Positions 1-6,357 of a stretch of 11,355 nt of DNA are shown piece after piece. The position numbers and the translations under genes are program-made. Under the pieces are notes generated by a model that saw only the letters and a list, made by a program, of their open reading frames with translations, was not told the origin of the DNA and searched no databases. Source of the stretch: Chlamydiota bacterium (GTDB taxonomy: Bacteria; Chlamydiota; Chlamydiia; Chlamydiales; Rhabdochlamydiaceae); NCBI GenBank assembly GCA_023269365.1, contig JAHFTN010000039.1, forward strand, positions 1 through 11,355. The letters are read 5' to 3'. Each line of letters begins with the position of its first letter. The first letter of the stretch is position 1.

Positions 1-20
1 ATTTGTGAGTTTCTTTTGCT

Positions 21-51
21 AAAAAGGGGGCAAGTCATTAAACTTGTGCCC
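21..51 (-). terminator. Possible Rho-independent terminator, minus strand
   Basis: Read on the minus strand there is a hairpin: arms at 42-51 and 28-35 pair over 8 bp with a 2-nt bulge, around a 6-nt loop, followed by five T (21-25 as A on the + strand). No T tract follows on the + strand, so the signal points leftwards. The nearest minus-strand gene upstream of it is the symporter fusion ending at 189, so it could end that transcript after it passes antisense through the tRNA gene. The bulge and short T tract keep confidence moderate. Confidence 0.45.
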
Positions 52-53
52 TC

Positions 54-135
54 GCGGTCATGGCGGAATTGGTAGACGCGCTAGATTCAGGTTCTAGTCG
101 GGAAACCGGTGGATGTTCGAGTCATCTTGACCGCA
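54..135 (+). tRNA. tRNA-Leu (anticodon CAG)
   Basis: This is a class II tRNA of 82 nt that decodes CUG leucine codons. The 7-bp acceptor stem pairs 54-60 with 128-134, with discriminator base A135. The D arm carries the typical leucine GGCGGAATTGGTAGACGCG pattern (62-80). The anticodon stem is 81-85 with 93-97, and the loop 86-92 holds CAG at 88-90. A long variable arm (98-110, CGG/CCG stem) marks the leucine/serine class. The T stem 111-115/123-127 encloses the TTCGAGT loop (116-122). The 3' CCA is not encoded, so it must be added by CCA-adding enzyme. No clear promoter is visible in the 53 bases upstream. Confidence 0.96.
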
Positions 136-188
136 TTAAATTTATTCATTAGAGACTCCAAGCTTCATTGATGAAATAAAACGCCTTT

Positions 189-2339
189 TCATTCTACCCA
201 ATGCAGCACGTTGCGGATGATCGACCAGCGTGTTTCTGGCACGGCGGCAATCTCCGTTCTTCCCTTAATCCATAGGTCGTACTGCTTTTCTGTGAAGCCT
301 TGAGTCTTTTTCAATTCTAGCCACTGGTTTAAATAATTGGTGAAGCGGGGGCTGTCGTCGCGGATGGCATAGCTCAAGGAATCGATCCCGAGGCTCGGCT
401 GGGGAAAGACGACCCGATGGTGGCGGTGCTTGAGGGTCCAGGCGATCGCCTCTTGCTCTTCCCATAAAAGAGCGATGTGGGGGTTGTCGAACTGGAATTC
501 TTCATAACTATTTAAGAGGATGAGAGGGTGTTTGGGGAAGAGTTCTTTTGCAACCACCTCGAAGGAGGAACCTTTGAGGACGGCAATTTTGATCCCTTTC
601 ACTTTGTTAATCGACTGGATAGAGGAAAAAGATTTTTTCATCTTCTCTTGGACGATAAAGCAGAGGCGTGCACAGACGTAGGGCTCTGTGAAAGTCAGCG
701 CTTTTAGCCGCTTTTCATTGATGGAGACAGCAGACATCGCGATGTCGTAGAGATGGGAATTGAGCTCTTCGATGAGGGTGGGGTAATGGAGAGGGACAAG
801 CTCGAGTTGACAGCCGAGGTCATACGCTAGCTCATAGGCAAAGGCGATATCGTAGCCCACGATGTGTTGATCCATGTTAAAAAAACAAAAGGGTGCTGTT
901 TGCGTGTCATAGCCCACGCGCAGAGTTTTTGTGGACAAGATCCGATCGAAGGTGTCGATGGAGCTAGAGGAAGGGCTTGCCTGCGGATTAATGATGAGGG
1001 GAATATTGGATGAGATGCTGAGCTCGTAGATGCTTTTGGTGTCGTTTTTAATTTCTGGTAAGAAATGGAAAGATTTGATTCCTGTGAATATGAGGAGGAT
1101 GGGGAGGAGTGTGAAAGCGCTTTGTTTTAAAATTTTAGAGAAGTTCAATTTAATTAGATTGCGGCAAGCGAGTGTAATAAATAGGGACAGGGAGGCGATT
1201 TCGATCACAGAGACCATCGATTGAAAGCCGGAAGTAAAGGGGAGTGTTGTTAAAAACAGGTTGACCGCCTCTAGAGGGAGGCCTAACGCATCCAAGGTAA
1301 AGGTCAAGCTATTGATCCAAGAGCCGAGCCCCACAGCACCTAACCCATTTAAAAAAGCGGTGATAAATAGCCTGAATTGGGAAGTGAGTGCGAGGGGGAT
1401 GCTGTAGGAAATAGAGACGAAGAAGACAAAGGCGGTAATAAATAAAGAGCCTAAAGGGAGGTTAAAAATCACAGAAACGGTTCCTTGAATCTGATTTTGT
1501 GCTTTAGTATCGCGAGGGTCGAGCCTTTGCGTTTCTGCTTTTAACAATTCAATAATATAGGGAAGACATACGATGACCACGTTTGTCGTATAAGCGAGGA
1601 CTAGGATAGGGAGGATCTGTTGAATCCAGCGATACGAGGGGATCGATGTGAGCATGTAGGTAAGCCGAGGGAAGATCCAAAAGATGACGAGGCACAGCAC
1701 GAGGATATAGAGGATGATATAAGTGCTGACTTGTTTGACAGTGGAGAGTTGGATCGTCCCTACCTGGTTGGAAATAATTAAAAACGTGCCCCAGGGAGTG
1801 ATGCGCGCAATCCAGGAGGTGGCCTTGGTTAAAGTCGCCACAAGGTCAGCAAAAGCCTTCATGATGACCTCTTTGTCTTTAATCGAGATCAAAGCGATCC
1901 CCACAAGCAAAGAAAAGATCACAATGGCAGGGACGATGTTATTGGTGAGATCATAAAAAATATTATCGGGGATGAGCAGTTCTGCGAAGTTGAGCTTGGG
2001 AGTTTCTCCCGAAAGGTAGCCTCCAATTTGCATAGAGGCGGGCTGTGGCAGAAGAGCATGGATCGAATAGATCATGAGAATGTTAATCGCAAAGGCAATC
2101 CCGATAAAGATAAGCCCTTCTTTGAGGATCTGCTTCGCTTGGGAAGAGCTGAGTTGTCCCACCCCTTGCATAATCGCTACGATGAGGTAGGGGACGGCTG
2201 TAATTTTAAGGATCATGATGTACGCGTCGGCATAGGGAGCAAAGATATCACATAGCTCGCCAAAAAAAAGACCGCAGAGGATGCCGAGCACTGTGGCAAT
2301 AAGCATCTGAAAAGCGAGGGACATTTTGAATAATTTCAT
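189..2339 (-). CDS. DAACS-type symporter fused to a family 3 solute-binding domain
   Basis: This 716-aa inner-membrane protein is probably an importer of amino acids or dicarboxylates. Residues 1-395 are hydrophobic and resemble the dicarboxylate/amino acid:cation symporter (SDF) fold: a TM7-like stretch with PLGS at 295-298, a glycine-rich HP2-like stretch near 332-340, and a TM8-like stretch near 366-390. A basic loop (392-405) and an extra hydrophobic segment (about 407-422) should place the C-terminus in the periplasm. Residues 465-695 are a family 3 (SBP_bac_3) binding domain, with LRVGYD at 473-478, GYDIAF at 495-500 and the EKR at 542-544 whose Arg binds the alpha-carboxylate in amino-acid-binding relatives. 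The expected DAACS cation and substrate ligands are missing (see findings), so the substrate is unknown. The ATG at 2339 has no visible Shine-Dalgarno sequence; the stop is TGA. It is divergent from the MFS gene. Confidence 0.85.
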   Translation of the reverse strand: MKLFKMSLAFQMLIATVLGILCGLFFGELCDIFAPYADAYIMILKITAVPYLIVAIMQGVGQLSSSQAKQILKEGLIFIGIAFAINILMIYSIHALLPQPASMQIGGYLSGETPKLNFAELLIPDNIFYDLTNNIVPAIVIFSLLVGIALISIKDKEVIMKAFADLVATLTKATSWIARITPWGTFLIISNQVGTIQLSTVKQVSTYIILYILVLCLVIFWIFPRLTYMLTSIPSYRWIQQILPILVLAYTTNVVIVCLPYIIELLKAETQRLDPRDTKAQNQIQGTVSVIFNLPLGSLFITAFVFFVSISYSIPLALTSQFRLFITAFLNGLGAVGLGSWINSLTFTLDALGLPLEAVNLFLTTLPFTSGFQSMVSVIEIASLSLFITLACRNLIKLNFSKILKQSAFTLLPILLIFTGIKSFHFLPEIKNDTKSIYELSISSNIPLIINPQASPSSSSIDTFDRILSTKTLRVGYDTQTAPFCFFNMDQHIVGYDIAFAYELAYDLGCQLELVPLHYPTLIEELNSHLYDIAMSAVSINEKRLKALTFTEPYVCARLCFIVQEKMKKSFSSIQSINKVKGIKIAVLKGSSFEVVAKELFPKHPLILLNSYEEFQFDNPHIALLWEEQEAIAWTLKHRHHRVVFPQPSLGIDSLSYAIRDDSPRFTNYLNQWLELKKTQGFTEKQYDLWIKGRTEIAAVPETRWSIIRNVLHWVE

Positions 2340-2364
2340 GGGGAGATATAATTATTTCTATCTC

Positions 2365-2393
2365 TTTATAAAAACAGTGTTGAACAGATTTAA
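2365..2393 (-). promoter_or_regulatory. Possible promoter of the symporter fusion gene
   Basis: In the AT-rich divergent spacer (2340-2465) the minus strand reads TTAAAT (2388-2393), a 17-nt spacer, then TATAAA (2365-2370). Transcription would start near 2358, giving a leader of about 19 nt before the ATG at 2339. The -10 is good but the -35 matches the consensus at only three positions. The same AT-rich block carries TATAAA on the + strand (2367-2372) without a convincing -35. Confidence 0.3.
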
Positions 2394-2465
2394 GCAACTA
2401 AAAATTTGAAGATAGAGTGGGGGGGGTTCCTTCTATTTCTAGGTTGGGGTATACTCCTTTTCGCT

Positions 2466-3707
2466 ATGTTAAATGTAGAGATAAAAAAAGACCAGACTTG
2501 CTCCTATACCAAGAGAGCGCTTCTCGCTATGAATATAACGGGAGAGCCTCTCAATGCCCTGTATACCCTCCTCCCCATCATTTTATATAAACATTTAAAT
2601 GCAACTCCATTAGAAGTTTCTCTTTTTATTACTTTAAGGCCGTTGTTTGCTTTCTTTTCTTTTTATTGGAGCTCCCATCTTCTATACTATAAAAATAAAT
2701 TGGTTTCTAACCTCATCGGGGCGTGGACACTGTCTCGATTGCCCTTTATTTTGCTTTTTTTCTTCCCCACTTTTTGGGCTCTTTTCTTTGCTGCAGCGGT
2801 GTACCAACTGTTCAGTAAAGCGGGGCTTCCCGCATGGATAGAAATTCTCAATAGAAATATCCCCAAAGAACCAAGGGAGCATCTTTTTACGGTATATAGC
2901 GCAATCGCCTTTCTAGAGGGGGTGGCTTTGAGTTTTGTGATTGGAAGGATGTTAGATGCGAATTCAGAGCAGTGGGGCGCTATTTTTTGCGTAGGAGCTT
3001 TGCTGGGCCTTTGCAGCCTCTTTTTCATCAGAAAAATCTCTATTCCCTTAGACACCACAGCTTCTATGCCCTTGCCAAATAATCGGATCCTTTTTCCCTG
3101 GAAAGAGGGGTTTCGGCTCATGCGCGCTAGACCCGACTTCGCTCGGTTCCAATGGGGGTTCATGGCAGGCGGCGGAGCGCTAATGTTGATGGCGCCGGCG
3201 CTTAATATGTTTTATGTCAAGCAACTCTCTGTTTCTTATTCAGCGATGACGTTTGCTCGGTTTGCATGTATGGGGATTGGGGTGGCGCTCTCTTCTTTGA
3301 TATGGAAGAAGGGACTTAAGCGGTTTCCCCTCCATCTCCTTGTGGGGATCGTCTTAGTGGGCTTTTGTCTCTTTCCCCTCGCATTGCTTGCAGCTCAGGA
3401 ATATAAGCCTTTTTTATATATTGCCTTTTTCATCTACGGAATTGCTCAGGCGGGGTCTCAAATCCTATGGAATCTGTCGGGGACTTTATTTGCAGAAGAG
3501 GGGAACAGCGCGCCTTTTACCAACGTGAATATCCTCATGCTAGGCATCCGAGGGTGTATCCTCCCTTTACTGGGCGGAGTATTGTGTGAGCTTACGGGCC
3601 CTGTGCCCGTTCTTGTATTGGGAGCCGGTATCATGGCTTTCGGATTATTTTACATGGTGAGAAACCGGCGCCCTCGTAAGAACGAAGAGCGCCAGATGAC
3701 ACCTTAG
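2466..3707 (+). CDS. Major facilitator superfamily transporter
   Basis: This is a polytopic inner-membrane protein of 413 aa from the ATG at 2466, in the size range of 12-helix MFS carriers. Many hydrophobic helices are visible, with short basic loops between them and a central basic loop (around 3100-3160) between the two halves. A basic tail (RNRRPRKNEERQ) closes the protein. No motif identifies the substrate. The start is uncertain. The frame is open back to a TTG at 2406, which would add 20 mostly hydrophobic residues encoded across a G8 run. The next ATG is 2529, just before the first clear helix. None of the three has a strong Shine-Dalgarno; I prefer 2466 because it keeps a cytosolic basic leader and needs no TTG. 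It is not recognisably UhpC, the MFS protein near hisS in C. trachomatis. The TAG stop overlaps the mip stop on the other strand. Confidence 0.8.
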   Translation: MLNVEIKKDQTCSYTKRALLAMNITGEPLNALYTLLPIILYKHLNATPLEVSLFITLRPLFAFFSFYWSSHLLYYKNKLVSNLIGAWTLSRLPFILLFFFPTFWALFFAAAVYQLFSKAGLPAWIEILNRNIPKEPREHLFTVYSAIAFLEGVALSFVIGRMLDANSEQWGAIFCVGALLGLCSLFFIRKISIPLDTTASMPLPNNRILFPWKEGFRLMRARPDFARFQWGFMAGGGALMLMAPALNMFYVKQLSVSYSAMTFARFACMGIGVALSSLIWKKGLKRFPLHLLVGIVLVGFCLFPLALLAAQEYKPFLYIAFFIYGIAQAGSQILWNLSGTLFAEEGNSAPFTNVNILMLGIRGCILPLLGGVLCELTGPVPVLVLGAGIMAFGLFYMVRNRRPRKNEERQMTP

Positions 3708-4486
3708 CGAACGTCAGTTTTGCTCTCGGCAATCTCTTGAGGAGGGGCCGCGCTCGGAGAGGCAGCTTCTACAGTTTCTTGAACAACAGGAGCCTTGTTT
3801 TTAATGACTTCAACCTCGAAGGTGAGTAGGGAGTTGGGAGGCAGGTAGCCATTGGTCCCATAAGCGAGATCGGGGTGGATATAGACGGTGCGCTTTTCCC
3901 CTTCCCTCATTCCGATGAGGCCGGCTCGCAAGCCGGGGATCACCTCATCCAAAGAGATCGCCTCTTCTTCTTTCGAAGAGCCAAAGACAGAACCATCGAG
4001 GTACTTTCCACAGTATTTGATCAGAGGGGAATCGTGCTCTTGTAGGGTTTCTCCCTTCCCTTGTTCTACGATCTTGTATTGTACCTTGCCCTCTTCAACA
4101 GCCACCATCCCTTCTGTCTTGGCGTTGTCTGAAAGGAAAGACTCTGCGCACTTCAAATTTTCTGCGCACTGCTGTTTAAAGACACTTTCTTGGGCAGCGG
4201 AGATCGCTTGGATACACTCCATCTCTGTCATGGGGGACTCTTTGCCGGCAATCGCGTCTTGTAATCCCTTAATCACTTGGGCCATGTCGAATTTGACTCC
4301 AATGGTTTCGAGATTTTTCCCGATCACATGCCCAAAAGCTTGCGAAATTTTTACAATATCAACAGCTGGAGCTTCTGTCACTTCTGCGACAGGGGCTTTT
4401 GTCTCCACAGCAGCAGTTTCTTCCGCAGTTAAACTAGAAAAAACACTCAGTGCGCACAGGGAAAAAATAATAACATTTCTTTTCAT
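3704..4486 (-). CDS. mip: Mip-type FKBP peptidyl-prolyl cis-trans isomerase, periplasmic
   Basis: This 260-aa protein catalyses cis-trans isomerisation at proline and helps protein folding in the envelope. Residues 1-21 form a signal peptide (KR, hydrophobic core, SLTA/EE signal peptidase I site). No lipobox is seen, so it is probably not a lipoprotein. An alanine/glutamate/valine-rich linker follows, then a helical FKBP N-terminal dimerisation region (about 44-125). The FKBP domain spans about 150-231, with Tyr158, Phe168, Val182-Ile183, Tyr209 and Phe223 at the expected pocket positions. Two pocket residues differ: Gly169 replaces the usual Asp, and Leu186 replaces the usual Trp. The C-terminus is a low-complexity tail. 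The ATG at 4486 is chosen over one 11 codons upstream because AAAGGA lies just before it and the signal peptide starts there. It lies 64 bp after aspS on the same strand, matching chlamydial gene order. Confidence 0.9.
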   Translation of the reverse strand: MKRNVIIFSLCALSVFSSLTAEETAAVETKAPVAEVTEAPAVDIVKISQAFGHVIGKNLETIGVKFDMAQVIKGLQDAIAGKESPMTEMECIQAISAAQESVFKQQCAENLKCAESFLSDNAKTEGMVAVEEGKVQYKIVEQGKGETLQEHDSPLIKYCGKYLDGSVFGSSKEEEAISLDEVIPGLRAGLIGMREGEKRTVYIHPDLAYGTNGYLPPNSLLTFEVEVIKNKAPVVQETVEAASPSAAPPQEIAESKTDVR

Positions 4487-4490
4487 AACA

Positions 4491-4496
4491 TCCTTT
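4491..4496 (-). promoter_or_regulatory. Shine-Dalgarno site of mip
   Basis: The minus strand reads AAAGGA four bases before the ATG at 4486. This decides the mip start in favour of the codon that opens the signal peptide, rather than the upstream in-frame ATG at 4519. Confidence 0.6.
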
Positions 4497-4503
4497 GGGG
4501 TGT

Positions 4504-4531
4504 ATACCATTGGCTCCAATGGTATTTTTTT
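4504..4531 (+). terminator. Palindrome with T7 tract: + strand terminator or mip operator
   Basis: A perfect inverted repeat, ATACCATTGG at 4504-4513 and CCAATGGTAT at 4516-4525, folds as a 9-bp stem with a 4-nt loop. On the + strand it runs straight into seven T (4525-4531), the form of an intrinsic terminator. It would stop transcripts that leave the MFS gene and run antisense through mip before they reach aspS. On the minus strand it has no T tract and lies in the mip leader, eight bases before the Shine-Dalgarno. There it could act as a protective 5' hairpin or as an operator. Confidence 0.5.
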
Positions 4532-4547
4532 GTTCAGTTAAAGCCAA
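4519..4547 (-). promoter_or_regulatory. Possible mip promoter overlapping the palindrome
   Basis: The minus strand reads TTGGCT (4542-4547), a 17-nt spacer, then TACCAT (4519-4524). Each box matches the sigma70 consensus at four of six positions. The -10 lies inside the first arm of the palindrome, and the start would be near 4512, about 25 nt before the mip ATG. mip may equally be read only from the hisS-aspS transcript. Confidence 0.3.
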
Positions 4548-4550
4548 GAG

Positions 4551-6353
4551 TTATTTGGAAAAGGCGCCAAATTTTGGCTGTACTAGTTTAATGAGATCTT
4601 CCCCTTTCATGAGGATCGATTCAGTAATAAGGCCGCAATTAAATGCGACGGGCCCCATCGTTTGGATCTTTTCTTCAAAAAATGTTTCTAGGTTCATTAA
4701 GTTCCCGAAGGGAGGGACCCCTCCGATGATAAGGCCAAAGCGCTCTAAAATAATAGCGGGGTCTTCAAACTCACATTTTTCTCCAACAAGATCGCTGATG
4801 AGTTTCATATCGAGTTTTAGATGGGCAGGGAGATTAAATTGATAATTTTTCTTGCTGTTTTTCCCTCTGAGGATGAGCGCTTTGATCCCTTGGTCTGTAG
4901 AGCCGCGCACTTTTGCCGACTCTTCAGAGGTAAGGGTTGCTTCATGAGTAAGTTGTTTGAATTCCATCGTATGAGCCCGCAGCTGCCGAATGATTTCATT
5001 GCGAATATTCTCCCCTCCGAAGAAGAGATGTGCTTTGATCCTATTCCCGGCAATTCGTTTTGTGTCAGAAGGGAATAGGGAAGTTTCTCTGATATTTTTT
5101 AATTTAAGCAAGGTCATGGTCAACCTTTCTAGCCCCATGCCAAAGCCGCCGTGGGGAGGCATTCCACATTTAAAAATGCTAAGGTAATCTTGAAAATTGG
5201 CAGGATCCATCCCCTTTGAGAGGATCCCCTCGACCATTGATGCATAGGTGTGACGCCTCTCTCCTCCCGAAGTGATTTCAGTGCCAGCGCACAGAAGGTC
5301 AAAGGTATTGGTTAAATGGGAATTGCCCTCTTGAGGAAAAGCATAGAAAGGGCGCTTGCTCGTCATCCAATCTGTGACGAAGATCAGATCGGTCCCATAT
5401 TCTTCTTTGGCATAAGCGCAAAGGGCTTTTTCAGCAGCGGGACTTAGATCGCTTTCTTTTCGCTCATCGATCCCTGTGCGATTGTAGTAGATTTCTTGGG
5501 CTTGAGCGAAGGTAACGCGAGGAAAGGAGATCTCCTCTGGGGCTGAGATGATCTGATGATCTAGCACAGCAATTTCTAAAGCGCAATGCGTGTGTAAATG
5601 TTTGAGGATCGATTTAATACACCCCTCTTGAATGGTGAGGATTTCGTGCCAGTGTTCAAAAAATCCCATCTCAAATTCGAGCTGTTTTCCTTCTGCAAGG
5701 TGGCGCGTCGTATGGGAGGGTTCAGCACGAAAAAAGGGCATGAGGGCAAAGACCCGTTCGTTGACCCCTACCATCATCTGCTTATAGAGCTGGCTGCTCT
5801 GTGCTAACGTGGCACTGTACCCAAAGTAGTCGACGTTGAAAAATTCAGCGCCCCCTTCAGAAGAGGCTCCGATGATGTTGGGAGCGAAGTACTCCACCGC
5901 CTGGATCTGATCATGCATATAGAGGCGGTAGGCATGGACAATTTCTGCTTGGATCTTAAATACCGCTTGGAGTTTATGATTTCTAAGAGAAAGTGGACGG
6001 TGATCTAAAATGAAGTCTAAATCGGAAGGGATTTCCGGCTTAGTGTATTCGACAGGAGATACTTCTTGGATCGCCACCTCCACGGTGATGGCTGGATTGA
6101 CAATTTCCATTCCAAGGCCCGCTTGGGAGGAGGTGACAGCTTTTCCATGGATCTTGAGGATGGAACCGGGCTGCAGGGGGGCTACTTTTTGAAATTCTGA
6201 TTTATCTTCGATCACGACCTGGGAAAACCCTTTAAAGTCGCGCACAATTAAAAAATGGATTTTCCCCAAGGAGCGCACAGCATGTAACCATCCCCGTATG
6301 TAGACGAGCTGACCGCTGTGGCGTGAGAGTTCAGAAGATAGGGTGCGTCGCAT
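4551..6353 (-). CDS. aspS: Archaeal/eukaryal-type aspartyl-tRNA synthetase with C-terminal YbaK-like editing domain
   Basis: This enzyme attaches aspartate to tRNA. It has 600 aa. Residues 1-100 are the OB-fold anticodon-binding domain, with GWLH at 21-24. Residues 115-435 are the class IIb catalytic core: EGGAEFF (166-172), AQSSQLYKQ (184-192), motif 2 with FRAE at 208-211, TSGGERRH at 361-368, and motif 3 with GFGMGLERL (403-411). This is the short archaeal/eukaryal form; the GAD insertion of bacterial AspRS is absent. Residues about 440-600 resemble the YbaK/ProX aminoacyl-tRNA deacylase fold, with Lys491 in KALILRG at the catalytic Lys position and GGVPPFG at 544-550. His24 and Gly79 suggest it also charges tRNA-Asn (see findings). 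The ATG at 6353 is chosen because AGGTGG lies 8 nt before it; an in-frame GTG at 6365 is part of that site. The start is 4 bp after the hisS stop. Confidence 0.92.
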   Translation of the reverse strand: MRRTLSSELSRHSGQLVYIRGWLHAVRSLGKIHFLIVRDFKGFSQVVIEDKSEFQKVAPLQPGSILKIHGKAVTSSQAGLGMEIVNPAITVEVAIQEVSPVEYTKPEIPSDLDFILDHRPLSLRNHKLQAVFKIQAEIVHAYRLYMHDQIQAVEYFAPNIIGASSEGGAEFFNVDYFGYSATLAQSSQLYKQMMVGVNERVFALMPFFRAEPSHTTRHLAEGKQLEFEMGFFEHWHEILTIQEGCIKSILKHLHTHCALEIAVLDHQIISAPEEISFPRVTFAQAQEIYYNRTGIDERKESDLSPAAEKALCAYAKEEYGTDLIFVTDWMTSKRPFYAFPQEGNSHLTNTFDLLCAGTEITSGGERRHTYASMVEGILSKGMDPANFQDYLSIFKCGMPPHGGFGMGLERLTMTLLKLKNIRETSLFPSDTKRIAGNRIKAHLFFGGENIRNEIIRQLRAHTMEFKQLTHEATLTSEESAKVRGSTDQGIKALILRGKNSKKNYQFNLPAHLKLDMKLISDLVGEKCEFEDPAIILERFGLIIGGVPPFGNLMNLETFFEEKIQTMGPVAFNCGLITESILMKGEDLIKLVQPKFGAFSK

Positions 6354-6357
6354 AGAA

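Noticed and set aside
2687..3163. Minus-strand open frame of 158 codons opposite the MFS gene
   Set aside because: It has no family features and lies opposite a clear membrane protein.
3667..3693. Hairpin near the 3' end of the MFS gene as a terminator
   Set aside because: The stem is interrupted inside and no T tract follows on either strand.
4487..4519. Upstream ATG at 4519 as the mip start (271 aa)
   Set aside because: It would put 11 polar residues before the signal peptide, and its codons lie in the palindrome and the Shine-Dalgarno of the ATG at 4486.
3888..4541. Long + strand open frame of 217 codons opposite mip
   Set aside because: It is a serine/proline-rich frame with no recognisable motif, fully antisense to a clear Mip protein.
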